A stretch of DNA of 58,814 bases from Alkalitalea saponilacus (lineage in GTDB: Bacteria; Bacteroidota; Bacteroidia; Bacteroidales; Marinilabiliaceae): positions 1-58,814 of the forward strand of contig NZ_FUYV01000024.1 of NCBI RefSeq assembly GCF_900168165.1, written 5' to 3'. Shown one piece after another: positions 47,421 through 56,916 of the stretch. A model generated the notes under the pieces. It did no database searches. It saw nothing but the letters and a program-made list of their open reading frames with translations, and was not told the origin of the DNA. The first letter of the stretch is position 1; every line of letters begins with the position of its first letter. Made by a program: the position numbers and the translations under genes.

Positions 47421-48170
47421 TCAGTTCTTTATCTTAATTGCCAATTCAGGAATTTGGCTCCGGATTTCAGCCACAACCATATCTGAAATTCGAAAAGCTC
47501 CAATTGCTGATAAATGTGTATCATCAATTATATGATCTGTCAAATCCGGATATTCTATTTTGTTTATATGCAAAAATATTTTTTTTGACAGTTCCGGACC
47601 CAACGTTTGAATATATCTCTTGCTCAATTTATGCAAATCAAACAACAAGACCTCTTTTTCTTCGGCAACTGACCGGACAACAGCCGGGTAATCTCCATGT
47701 GTATCATAAAACATCCCTTCCGCATTAAAACTGCGCCGAGATATTGATGTTAAAAGTACAGGAGTTGCTCCTTTTTCAAATACATTATCCACCATTTTTA
47801 TCAAATTATTCCTATAATTAGAAAAAGGTGCTGCATAACGTGTAGAATCGCCTTCTTTTGAATCGTTATGCCCAAATTGAATGAACACATAATCTCCAGG
47901 ATTCAAACTCTCAAGCAACTTACTCCAACGTCCCTCGTCTATGAAGCTTTTAGTACTTCTTCCATTTACACCATGATTTTGAACAAAAACTCCTGGTTCA
48001 AAATAGAGAGGAAAGACTTGTCCCCATCCCTTTTCAGGATTTCCATGCCTATAAGCCTTGTCGGCAACAGTTGAATCACCCGCCAGGTGAATAGTAACAA
48101 CCTCATCAGTGTTGCACCCGGGAAATATGATAAACAATACAAGCGAAACAATAATTAAAGCACGTCCCAT
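47421..48170 (-). CDS. rhamnogalacturonan acetylesterase (CE12/SGNH), lipoprotein
   Basis: 249 residues from ATG 48170; the frame is open to 48221 but the signal peptide (lipobox PGC) begins at 48170. SGNH blocks: GDSTVAD with Ser33, GVNGRSTKSFIDEGRW, the FGHND Asn, and DDTHLSAIGA with Asp and His of the triad. The length and motifs match CE12 rhamnogalacturonan acetylesterase, which deacetylates pectin so that lyases and GH105 can act. Lies between PL1 and GH105 genes. Confidence 0.92.
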   Translation of the reverse strand: MGRALIIVSLVLFIIFPGCNTDEVVTIHLAGDSTVADKAYRHGNPEKGWGQVFPLYFEPGVFVQNHGVNGRSTKSFIDEGRWSKLLESLNPGDYVFIQFGHNDSKEGDSTRYAAPFSNYRNNLIKMVDNVFEKGATPVLLTSISRRSFNAEGMFYDTHGDYPAVVRSVAEEKEVLLFDLHKLSKRYIQTLGPELSKKIFLHINKIEYPDLTDHIIDDTHLSAIGAFRISDMVVAEIRSQIPELAIKIKN

Positions 48171-48197
48171 CACAAAAAAAGTCTTAAAATAAGAAGT

Positions 48198-48230
48198 AAA
48201 GCCGGGATCAGTTCCCGTCACCCGGCTTTT
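48198..48230 (-). terminator. intercistronic hairpin between PL1 and CE12 genes
   Basis: GCCGGG/CCCGGC plus flanking A/T pairs form a stem (48198-48206 with 48221-48229) read on the minus strand after the PL1 gene, 28 bases before the CE12 start. A full T-run is lacking, so it could slow transcription, mark mRNA processing, or end the PL1 message. Confidence 0.5.
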
Positions 48231-48434
48231 ACCACATCACACCTAACCTAATATAAAAATTAACATCAAAACTTATTATTCTCCCAAGTGATTTTATGAT
48301 TGCAATATACACCAAAGCTATAATTGTTCAGATGGACAAATTACCCGAAAAAGTGTAATAAATTGTTACAAACAAAACACATTTATTAACCGACACGTAA
48401 ACAGTTCTTTAAATCTGAAACTAAACAATTCATC

Positions 48435-51002
48435 CTACCTCTTTATCAACTTTATTGTTTTAAAATCTCCCTTGATTGTTGTTGCACGCAAGAAATAAAT
48501 CCCTGTGGGCAACTCCGCAGTGTGTATTTTATGAGTCAAACCTCTGGCAAATTCCTCTCTCAATAGTCGGCCATCAGTTGAGTATAGTTGAAGCGATCGA
48601 AGTTCATCTCCCCCGTATGTAGATACAGTAACATTTATATCAAAAGGATTTGGATGAACTGAAATCATCTGATTAAGTCCAGAGGTCAAAATTGAATTAC
48701 TAACTGGCTCAACAATAGTAAAGGTTGCTGAAAACTCGGCCTCGGTTAATCCTCCATAAGTTCTAACAACATAATCATAAATACCAACTTCCAAAGGCCT
48801 CCCACGTAATATGGCATGGCGTTGTTCATAATCTTTAATGACCACAACGCCATCCGGCAGCCCCGTTATCTCAACATCCTCTGCATTTTCCCAACGAAAG
48901 AAAAATTGTTCAATGGCTTCACCAAATTCAATTTCCTGGTTGGAAGAGGGGGCGCCGTGTTTAATGATTTCGGCACCACCTGTATATACATAAAACAACA
49001 CGGCTAATTCAGTATAAGTACTTCCCCCTTCTGTTGTAAGATCCACCGAATAAACTCCTGCATCTGAAATGGTTCCGGATAAAAAAACCTGCATACTTTC
49101 AGTATCTATGATTAAATCCAAACCATCGGGCAAACCATTATGGATTACTTCTGTTGCATTCTCAAAGTTAATTACAACATCAGCAATTTCTGTATCAACC
49201 AAAAGTCTCTGAACAAGAGTTTCTTTATTTTCAGCAATCAAAGAGGCACCATTTTCTATCATCACTGATCCGAATTTGGACACCTTAATTATTCCTCCCA
49301 AAGTGGTGATGTCAAACTCGAAGAAACCAGACTGAAGTGGCGTACCACTAATCACGGCTTCATTACTTTCATTATTTATCACAAGGTCAATCCCCTGTGG
49401 CAATCCATTAACCATAACTTCTCTGGCATGTTCCCATGAAAGAACAATACTCTGAATACTTTCCCCTGCCAATACTGTTTGATTCAAATCTCCATTAATC
49501 ACTATTTCAGGTTCACCGGTAAAGACATCATAGACATCGATATAATTGGCTTTTGCACCAATATTTTTTTGATCTACAATATGTTGAACAATACTATTTA
49601 TATAAACCTCTACATTAGTATAGAAACTGTGGAAATCATGATTGTTTCCATCATCAGGATTTTCAGGATCAAGACCGTATTTAATTTCCCACCAGTCGGG
49701 AATTCCGTCACCATCAGTATCCAGGTATGGTTCTTTTGATATCAGATCCGGCCATCCGCCTACATCATCCTGTGAATCAATTATTCCACCAGTACTTCCC
49801 TTTGAACCTTGAAAAGTAAAAGTTCCTTCTCGTGTTTCATTCACAACTCTTGAATCAACAGCATCTCGAACCAAACAGGCTCCAGCCCAATTTAAGACCT
49901 GTTCAAAAGCATCATAGGCAGAATGTGTAGAAATCTGCCCCTTATCGAATTCAATTACAGATCTTAAATCGTCAAAAGGAACCAACATGGTGCGATGCAT
50001 ACCAATCCAATTATCGGCCGTTACACGAGGAAACCCATCCACATAATTTCCATGTGTATAAAACACCCCGTGAATTCCTGCAGGTTGATTATTTCGTCCA
50101 TTATCAGGATACATCTGGAAAATACGATCGCGATTTGACCTTGTTCCCGGCCCGGCTTTATAATAATTATTTACCATATTATAAGTACCTCCTTCTCCAG
50201 CATATCCACTATTTCCACCCCAGTTGTAAATTACATTGTTTCGGAAATCTACATGTTCCAAGTCAGGGCGACCTGAATATCTGCTACCACAAAATCGGGG
50301 GTTTCTGCTATCGTGATGAGCTAATAAATTATGGTGGAAAGTGGCATTTTTGCCACCCCAAATTCCCATGTAACCATGAGAACCCTTTTCATGTAATGAA
50401 TTCCGAAGGCTTTCTGAAATTATGCACCATTGCATGGTGAAATCGCTGTTATCGTAAAAAGAAGTTGCTTCATCAGTCGCCCAACTCATTGTACAATGAT
50501 CAATAATTATGGTGTTTTGTCGTCTGCCCCACAAAGCATCATCCTCTACCTGCAAAACATCACCCATCCTAAAACGCAAAAAACGAATGATTACATTGTT
50601 GGCTCCAACGTATACAGTTTGATTTCGAATGGTTATGCCATCCCCCGGCGCAGTTTGTCCTGCAATTGTTATATTACCATTTCGAATTGTTACCCTTGAT
50701 TCCAATTCGATATTTCCTGAAACATTAAACAATACTATGCGGGGTCCACTCTCTACTTCAACAGCCTGCCTGAAGCTTCCCTCTCCACTATCGTTTAGGT
50801 TGGTAACGTAGATAATACGACCGCCTCGACCACCAGTTGCAAATCTGCCATACCCCTCTGCTCCAGGAAATGCAATGGGGTTTTCATTTTTTATAATGCT
50901 TTCATGATTTCTTGTATCGGCATAAATTTTGGATGCATCAAACAAAATCCAAGATACTGTAACAACTAACAGTAAAACTTCGGAACGTAAAATTTTCATC
51001 AT
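48435..51002 (-). CDS. secreted PL1 pectate lyase with T9SS C-terminal domain
   Basis: 855 residues. Signal peptide (about 1-29), then a PL1 beta-helix (about 40-400) beginning AFPGAEGYGRFATGGRGG, with NTIIIDHCTMSW and HDSRNPRFCGSRYSGRPDLEHVDF, the Arg-Asn-Pro region of Bacteroides-type PL1 enzymes. A calcium-binding DTDGDGIPDWWE segment follows near 435. Three immunoglobulin-like repeats of about 85 residues come next (each with GLPxGxxxxI...SGT and a Gly-Gly end). The last 75 residues are a type A T9SS sorting tail (SVHPNPFDINVTV...GIYFLRATTIKGDFKTIKLIKR). It should cut pectate outside the cell or on its surface. Start could be the second Met. Confidence 0.94.
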   Translation of the reverse strand: MMKILRSEVLLLVVTVSWILFDASKIYADTRNHESIIKNENPIAFPGAEGYGRFATGGRGGRIIYVTNLNDSGEGSFRQAVEVESGPRIVLFNVSGNIELESRVTIRNGNITIAGQTAPGDGITIRNQTVYVGANNVIIRFLRFRMGDVLQVEDDALWGRRQNTIIIDHCTMSWATDEATSFYDNSDFTMQWCIISESLRNSLHEKGSHGYMGIWGGKNATFHHNLLAHHDSRNPRFCGSRYSGRPDLEHVDFRNNVIYNWGGNSGYAGEGGTYNMVNNYYKAGPGTRSNRDRIFQMYPDNGRNNQPAGIHGVFYTHGNYVDGFPRVTADNWIGMHRTMLVPFDDLRSVIEFDKGQISTHSAYDAFEQVLNWAGACLVRDAVDSRVVNETREGTFTFQGSKGSTGGIIDSQDDVGGWPDLISKEPYLDTDGDGIPDWWEIKYGLDPENPDDGNNHDFHSFYTNVEVYINSIVQHIVDQKNIGAKANYIDVYDVFTGEPEIVINGDLNQTVLAGESIQSIVLSWEHAREVMVNGLPQGIDLVINNESNEAVISGTPLQSGFFEFDITTLGGIIKVSKFGSVMIENGASLIAENKETLVQRLLVDTEIADVVINFENATEVIHNGLPDGLDLIIDTESMQVFLSGTISDAGVYSVDLTTEGGSTYTELAVLFYVYTGGAEIIKHGAPSSNQEIEFGEAIEQFFFRWENAEDVEITGLPDGVVVIKDYEQRHAILRGRPLEVGIYDYVVRTYGGLTEAEFSATFTIVEPVSNSILTSGLNQMISVHPNPFDINVTVSTYGGDELRSLQLYSTDGRLLREEFARGLTHKIHTAELPTGIYFLRATTIKGDFKTIKLIKR

Positions 51003-51455
51003 ATATAATTATTATAAATTAATGCAAATAACACTAATTGCATGGTAAAATTGCCTAGCAACCGTTAATTCAGAGAATCTGCCTGAACCAAAATCAGAGA
51101 ACTTTATAACTTAAAATTGTACAAGGTCAATTATATCAAAAGTAACCCCCATCGATTTCCTAAAAAAACTTAATGCATGAATAAACCAATTCAACACACC
51201 ATATACATCAAAAAGACATATTTTCCCTATGTATAGCGATAATTTCGATCACAGTTTGGTTAGATTGACCATAGTTTCATACACTTGCATAGAGTGAAAT
51301 TTTACATATTACAACACGATTATTCTACTTTTTAAATATATTTGAGCGCTCATCTGCAATAGGAGTATATTTTGATTTCATCGATATTGTTTGTAAATTT
51401 CTTATTACAAGCATTTCTTTCTGTACAGATAAATTCAGAATTAGTGAAGGAGACC
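51003..51455. promoter_or_regulatory. divergent control region of PL1 operon and HTCS
   Basis: 450 bases. TCAGAGAA occurs twice in the same orientation (51070-51077, 51094-51101; 24 bases apart), on the PL1 side, a spacing compatible with an AraC-type dimer. TATATTTG (51337-51344) is a perfect -7 box before the HTCS gene. A GAGCGCTC palindrome (51344-51351) overlaps its end. No ORF seen. Confidence 0.5.
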
Positions 51456-54400
51456 ATGAAACACAAAAAAACAGACACAATCTTCAGTCGATACATATTA
51501 ATATTAGCCGCTATAATATCCTCAAATTTCCTGAACGATAGTTATGCGACAGAGATATTAAGATTTGAACATTTCAACACATCAAGAGGCCTTTCACAAA
51601 ACACGGCATCAAGCGTGCTTTGTGATTCCCGTGGTTATTTGTGGATTGGAACCAACAACGGATTAAATCGTTATGATGGGAATAAGTTCAGAGTTTTTTA
51701 TTCTGAAGAAGACGGACAGATTAACTTCACACACAACAGGATAATTAATATATGGGAAGATGCTAAAGGTTTTATCTGGTTTGAAACCCATGATGGTCAT
51801 TATCATTATTTTGATCCGGTATCGGAGCAATTTCGCTCTTTATCCGATTTCCTAACGGAATTGGAAGAAGGGCACACCATCTTTTCCAGTTTCCTCCAGT
51901 ATTCAGAAAGTGATATTTGGCTGGGGCTTTATACAAGAGGTGTCATCCGTTTAAGGTACAATGAGGATCAACACAGGTATGATATTACCCATTACACATC
52001 GCGCGGGGCAAATGCCATATCAAACAATAGAGTGTCATTTATAACAAAAGATATTGAAGAGAACATCTGGATTGGCACGCAAAAAGGGCTTACATTAATA
52101 GAAAAACAGAGCATTGAAAGTGGATCACTCACGTTCCAGCATCTGTTTATAACACACTCTTTCACATCCCATATTGAAACTGCAACAGAATTATGGTTTG
52201 GGACATCTGATGCTGGAATATTGAAGTTTCAAAAACCCATGCAGCTTTACACTTTCCTCAACACAGAGAATACCTCCACGCTGCGATCAAATCACATTAC
52301 CCTATTGCACATTACCAAAGGAGGCCGGATTATTGTGGGTTTTGATCAGAAAGGATTGCAGATTAATTCAGTTCAGACAAACCAATGGCAAACCATCCCA
52401 TTAAATGGTTCTCATGTGAATAACATATATGAAGACAGGTTTGGATTGATATGGATTGCGACTGATGAATTTGGATTAACAGGATTTAACCCTTCTACAA
52501 ATAATACAAAAAGGCATCAGTTTCTTGATCCGGGAAGTGAGGTTGTTCCAGACGAAGAACGACATATTTTCTTTGAAGACAGCAACGATAACCTGTGGGT
52601 GGGCACACATGAAGGAGCTTTAAATCTTTATGATCGTGACAGTCATGAATTTGTTCATTTCAGGAATGATCCATCTGATCCAAATTCGATTTCGTCCAAC
52701 GTGGTATTAAGCATTGCGGAAGATCATTCAGGACAACTCTGGATTGGAACCGGGCAGTTTCACGGAGGAGTAGAAAAAGTGATTTCAAAAAATCCGGCTC
52801 TTGATCACATTCTTCCTGCTCCTGATCCGGGACACATCTCTAAGAACATCGTAAGAGCAGTTTTCGAAGATCCGCAAAACAGAACCTGGATAGGAACAAA
52901 AGCCGGAAGATTACATGTATTTGAGGATGACAGGCAAATCCATGAATTTGCAAGATTCGCCACACCACAAGGAATCATATCAGGCTTTAATGTTTATTGT
53001 ATTGTTTTGGATGATGATGGCCATTTATGGTTGGGCTCTAAAGGGAAAGGAATATTAATCAGCCAACAGCCACTTTCTGACTATTCAAATCTTTCAAATA
53101 TTACTTTTGATAATTACGTTCCCCAAGACAATGACTCAACAACGTTGAGTCATGTCAACATATACAGTATGGCTAAAGACAAAAATGGGAACATCTGGAT
53201 TGGCACATATGGTAACGGGGTGAACATATCTTATAAAAACAGTGACGGAACATATTCATTTACAAGAATTAACGAAAACAACAGTCGTCTATCAAGCAAT
53301 CTGGTAAGAAATATTCTCGCAGATTCAAACGGAAGGGTATGGATTGCCACAGGATATGGGCTCAATCTTATTGAGAATATGTCCCAAATCCATGAAAACA
53401 AAATAGAAATCAGATCATTTTTCACCGGCCAATACCCCGGAAGCATCAGCCTCAATGATGTTATTCATTTGTATGAAGATTCTGGAAATAACATTTGGGC
53501 TGCAACTTTTGGAGGGGGGATAAACAGACTAACAGATTTAAATGAAGAACAAGCTATATTTGAAGTTTTCAATCAATCTCATGGACTTAGTAACAATGTA
53601 GTTTACAGCATACAGGAGGACAACCAGGGTTTTTTATGGTTTAGCACCGAAAACGGGCTGAGCAGACTCAACACAGCAAATAATTCGTTCGAGGTATTCA
53701 ACACCAATAATGGTTTAAACTTTAACATATTCTCGGAAAACACCTCGTATAGAACCCGTGATGAAAGGCTTCTTTTCGGAGGCTTTATTGGTCTGGAAGT
53801 CATATCTCCCGACAAAATAGTTATTCCGCAATGGAACAGGCAGGTTGAACTAACCAACTTTCAACTTTTCAATAAAGATGTGCCAATTGGAGAAGACTCT
53901 CCACTGCAAAAGAGCATCTCTTTTACCAATGAGATAGTTTTGAGACATTTTCAATCAAGCTTTAGTTTTGAATTCTCTGTACTTGATTTCCTGGATCCTG
54001 ATAAAACACAGTATGCCTATAAGCTGGATAACTTTGATGACGACTGGAACGTTGTAAGTCAGGTTCCCCAGGCAACATACACCAACTTATCGCCGGGGGC
54101 TTACACCTTCAGAGTAAGAGCAACCAACCGATCTGGCGAATGGATTGACAATGAACGCAGGTTACGAATTACCATTCTTCCTCCATGGTACAAAACCCGT
54201 TGGGCATTTATGCTATATTCGGGATTACTGGTGATGTTGTTTATGGTTATATTTTCGACCATCGCCAAAATAAACAGGTATAGAAACGACCTAAAAATTG
54301 AAAAACGGGTGAACGAAATGAAACTCCGGTTTTTCACCAACATATCGCATGAAATACGTACGCCACTTACCCTGATCATAGGGCCAATTGAGGATCTTAT

Positions 54401-55877
54401 AAAAAAACCGGTTTTGGACAACAGCGATAAACCACGGCTGGAAATCATCAGGCGGAATGGCAAGCGCATGCTTCATCTCACGAATCAACTTTTGGACTTC
54501 AGAAAAGTCCAAAACAACAAGATGAGGCTAAAAATCAGCGAATTCGATATTGTCGAATTCACCAGACATATTTACGAGAGTTTTGAGCCTCTTGCAAATC
54601 ATAAGAATCTCGTTTATGAGTTCAGTACAACAACAAAATCCTACTTTATTTGGGCGGACCCTACTAAATTGGATATGATCATCTATAACATCATTTCAAA
54701 TGCACTCAAATTTACCGATGCATCGAAGCAAGTTAAAATAGAGTTGAATGACAACGAAGAATCCGAATTCTTTCATATTAAAATAACCGATGAGGGACGA
54801 GGAATAGCAAAAGAGGAGCTGCCACAGATTTTTGAAAGATATACCATCTTAAGTGGAAAAGAACTTGCCGGAACCGGAATTGGATTATCCCTTTCAAATG
54901 AGTTAACTCGTCTTCATCATGGAGAAATTACAGTGGAATCGGAGCCAGGTGTGGGAAGTAGCTTTACTCTTAAACTCAGAAAAGGTAAAGAGCATTTTGT
55001 TAGTGATGAAAAGGTAATTATGGCCGGAGGAGAAGAGAAAACGGTTGAAACAATCATCAAGCCATCTCCTCACGAAGAAATTGTCAGCACCAACAGCGAA
55101 CCTGATATTTTAAAAGTCAGAAATGGAGACAGGCCGCTTGTTATGATTGTTGAAGACAATCATGAAATTGGAGAGTATATCAGTCAGTCGTTGAGTCCAG
55201 ATTTTGCAAGCTGCCTGGCATCAAACGGACAAGAGGCCCTCGATCTTTTGAATAGTCAAAATCCGGATCTTATTATTTCAGATGTGATGATGCCGGTTAT
55301 GGATGGCATGGAAATGACCGAAAAGATTAAAGATAATTTTGCGACCAGTCACATTCCCATCATCCTGTTAACATCAAAATCGGGTGTAAACGACCAAATT
55401 GCAGGAGTAGAAAAGGGAGCTGATGTTTATATAACCAAGCCCTTTAACTCAGATTATCTCAAAGCAGTGGCAAAGAATCTCATTGAACAAAGAAAGAATA
55501 TATTCGCCAAGTTCAGAGACAATAAAACCATTGATCCATCAACACTGAAGGTAAATTCAAAGGATGAAGAGTTTTTACAAAAGCTCATATCATATGTAGA
55601 AGAAAATCATTCTGAAGAATTTACCATAGAGGAGCTGGCTGACACCCTTTGCGTAAGTCGTACTGTATTCTATAACAAAGTAAAAGGATTAACCGGACTT
55701 AGTCCGGTAGAATTTGTGAGGCAGTTGAAACTAAAAATCGCTGCTCATTTACTAACCCAAGGATACAACGTTTCAGAAGCCGCCATAAAAGTAGGTTTTT
55801 CTGATGCAAGATATTTTAGCAGACAGTTTAAAGCATTATTTGGCTACCTGCCCAGCAAGCATGTGCAAAAAAAATAA
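51456..55877 (+). CDS. hybrid two-component system regulator (HTCS)
   Basis: 1473 residues from ATG 51456 (an AAGGAG lies upstream; a TTG at 51372 in frame is less likely). Signal peptide, then 14 recognisable propeller repeats (pattern D..G.LWIGT..GL), enough for two seven-bladed beta-propellers, then a Y_Y_Y domain (about 815-900), one membrane segment (about 917-938), HisKA with His965 in NISHEIRTPL, HATPase (GTGIGLSL), receiver with Asp1276 (IISDVMMPVMDG) and a C-terminal AraC helix-turn-helix (SDARYFSRQFKALFGY). HTCSs sense oligosaccharides in the periplasm and activate adjacent degradation genes; here the divergent PL1-CE12-GH105 genes. Confidence 0.95.
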   Translation: MKHKKTDTIFSRYILILAAIISSNFLNDSYATEILRFEHFNTSRGLSQNTASSVLCDSRGYLWIGTNNGLNRYDGNKFRVFYSEEDGQINFTHNRIINIWEDAKGFIWFETHDGHYHYFDPVSEQFRSLSDFLTELEEGHTIFSSFLQYSESDIWLGLYTRGVIRLRYNEDQHRYDITHYTSRGANAISNNRVSFITKDIEENIWIGTQKGLTLIEKQSIESGSLTFQHLFITHSFTSHIETATELWFGTSDAGILKFQKPMQLYTFLNTENTSTLRSNHITLLHITKGGRIIVGFDQKGLQINSVQTNQWQTIPLNGSHVNNIYEDRFGLIWIATDEFGLTGFNPSTNNTKRHQFLDPGSEVVPDEERHIFFEDSNDNLWVGTHEGALNLYDRDSHEFVHFRNDPSDPNSISSNVVLSIAEDHSGQLWIGTGQFHGGVEKVISKNPALDHILPAPDPGHISKNIVRAVFEDPQNRTWIGTKAGRLHVFEDDRQIHEFARFATPQGIISGFNVYCIVLDDDGHLWLGSKGKGILISQQPLSDYSNLSNITFDNYVPQDNDSTTLSHVNIYSMAKDKNGNIWIGTYGNGVNISYKNSDGTYSFTRINENNSRLSSNLVRNILADSNGRVWIATGYGLNLIENMSQIHENKIEIRSFFTGQYPGSISLNDVIHLYEDSGNNIWAATFGGGINRLTDLNEEQAIFEVFNQSHGLSNNVVYSIQEDNQGFLWFSTENGLSRLNTANNSFEVFNTNNGLNFNIFSENTSYRTRDERLLFGGFIGLEVISPDKIVIPQWNRQVELTNFQLFNKDVPIGEDSPLQKSISFTNEIVLRHFQSSFSFEFSVLDFLDPDKTQYAYKLDNFDDDWNVVSQVPQATYTNLSPGAYTFRVRATNRSGEWIDNERRLRITILPPWYKTRWAFMLYSGLLVMLFMVIFSTIAKINRYRNDLKIEKRVNEMKLRFFTNISHEIRTPLTLIIGPIEDLIKKPVLDNSDKPRLEIIRRNGKRMLHLTNQLLDFRKVQNNKMRLKISEFDIVEFTRHIYESFEPLANHKNLVYEFSTTTKSYFIWADPTKLDMIIYNIISNALKFTDASKQVKIELNDNEESEFFHIKITDEGRGIAKEELPQIFERYTILSGKELAGTGIGLSLSNELTRLHHGEITVESEPGVGSSFTLKLRKGKEHFVSDEKVIMAGGEEKTVETIIKPSPHEEIVSTNSEPDILKVRNGDRPLVMIVEDNHEIGEYISQSLSPDFASCLASNGQEALDLLNSQNPDLIISDVMMPVMDGMEMTEKIKDNFATSHIPIILLTSKSGVNDQIAGVEKGADVYITKPFNSDYLKAVAKNLIEQRKNIFAKFRDNKTIDPSTLKVNSKDEEFLQKLISYVEENHSEEFTIEELADTLCVSRTVFYNKVKGLTGLSPVEFVRQLKLKIAAHLLTQGYNVSEAAIKVGFSDARYFSRQFKALFGYLPSKHVQKK

Positions 55878-55897
55878 ATAAAAAACATAGTTTTTTA

Positions 55898-55990
55898 TTT
55901 GCAAATTTCCAAAACCGATGTATCTTTGTAGTGGGTTAGGGTTAAGGTTAAAAGAGGTTGCCAAAATCGTTTGGTAGCCTCTTTTATATT
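55898..55990 (+). promoter_or_regulatory. promoter and terminator-like leader hairpin before ung
   Basis: TTTG (55898-55901), a 19-base spacer and TATCTTTG (55921-55928) are a perfect promoter. The leader then has three GTTA-type units and a hairpin: AAAGAGG (about 55951-55957) with CCTCTTT (55978-55984), an inner CCAAA/TTTGG pairing and an ATCG loop, followed by a T-rich TATATTTATA. The structure stands about 35 bases before the ung ATG and closely mirrors the nitroreductase leader in layout. Confidence 0.65.
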
Positions 55991-56018
55991 TATACCCCTT
56001 TTCAATTTATTGTGAATC

Positions 56019-56690
56019 ATGCCGAATCTTGAACCAGTTATTGAAGAGAGTTGGAAAAAGGCTCTTAGTAAAGAATTTGATGCCCCGTATTTTCTCGAGC
56101 TCAAAAAGTTTCTCATAGAAGAGAAGCAAAATCATACCATTTATCCTCCAGGCAGTTTAATATTTAATGCGTTTAACCATACCCCCTTTGAAAAGGTTAA
56201 GGTTGTGCTGTTAGGACAAGACCCTTATCATGGGGCAGGACAGGCACATGGGCTATGTTTTTCAGTACCTGATGGCGTTAAACAGCCTCCGTCGCTTAAA
56301 AATATTTTTAAAGAGATACAAGACGATATTGGTACTCCCCCACCCCATTCGGGCGACCTGACCCGTTGGGCCAATCAAGGCATTCTACTTCTTAACGCGA
56401 CACTTACCGTGCGTGCAAGTTCAGCAGGTTCGCACCAGGGAAAAGGTTGGGAACAGTTTACTGATGCAGCCATTAAAGCAGTCTCAACCAACTGCCAAAA
56501 CATTGTTTTTTTGTTATGGGGACGATATGCACAAAATAAAACTTCATTGATAGATACATCAAAACATCTTGTACTTAAAGCTGCGCACCCCTCCCCATTT
56601 TCAGCATACAATGGTTTTTTTGGATGCAAACATTTCTCCAAAACCAACGAATGGCTGCAAAATTATGGCAAGGAAGCCATTGTTTGGTAA
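56019..56690 (+). CDS. ung: uracil-DNA glycosylase
   Basis: 223 residues, family 1 UDG. Catalytic water-activating Asp68 in GQDPYHGAGQAHGLCFS; the C-terminal HPSPFSAYNGFFGC carries the active-site His and minor-groove intercalation loop; LLWGRYAQNK precedes it. It excises uracil from DNA. Preceded by its own promoter and leader hairpin. Confidence 0.97.
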   Translation: MPNLEPVIEESWKKALSKEFDAPYFLELKKFLIEEKQNHTIYPPGSLIFNAFNHTPFEKVKVVLLGQDPYHGAGQAHGLCFSVPDGVKQPPSLKNIFKEIQDDIGTPPPHSGDLTRWANQGILLLNATLTVRASSAGSHQGKGWEQFTDAAIKAVSTNCQNIVFLLWGRYAQNKTSLIDTSKHLVLKAAHPSPFSAYNGFFGCKHFSKTNEWLQNYGKEAIVW

Positions 56691-56868
56691 ATTGGATCCT
56701 GAAAATAAATAGAAACGAGTCATAGGATTAGCAAAATAGATAAAATCAAAAGTCTCCTTTTGGCAAGAGTTTGACTACACCTCGCGAGAAATCGGGATTC
56801 AATTCTTGTGCTAACGGAGTGGAATAAGTATAGAATATTTCTAAAAAAGAAATGCCTGTTACATCACT

Positions 56869-56895
56869 CAAGAAGTGCTTTACAAGCACTTCTTG
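56869..56895. terminator. hairpin between ung and CrtA-like gene
   Basis: A perfect 12-bp stem (56869-56880 with 56884-56895) and a 3-base loop. It is 174 bases after ung and 22 bases past the stop of the convergent CrtA-like gene, so it probably serves the latter. No strong T-run. Confidence 0.55.
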
Positions 56896-56916
56896 CATGT
56901 TGTTATTTTTATCATG

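Noticed and set aside
50054-50440. 128-residue plus-strand frame opposite PL1
   Set aside because: Antisense to the conserved PL1 beta-helix; no independent support.
55934-55955. Telomere-like GGTTAGGGTTA units before ung
   Set aside because: Only two to three units; part of a promoter-proximal leader, and the chromosome is bacterial with genes on both sides.
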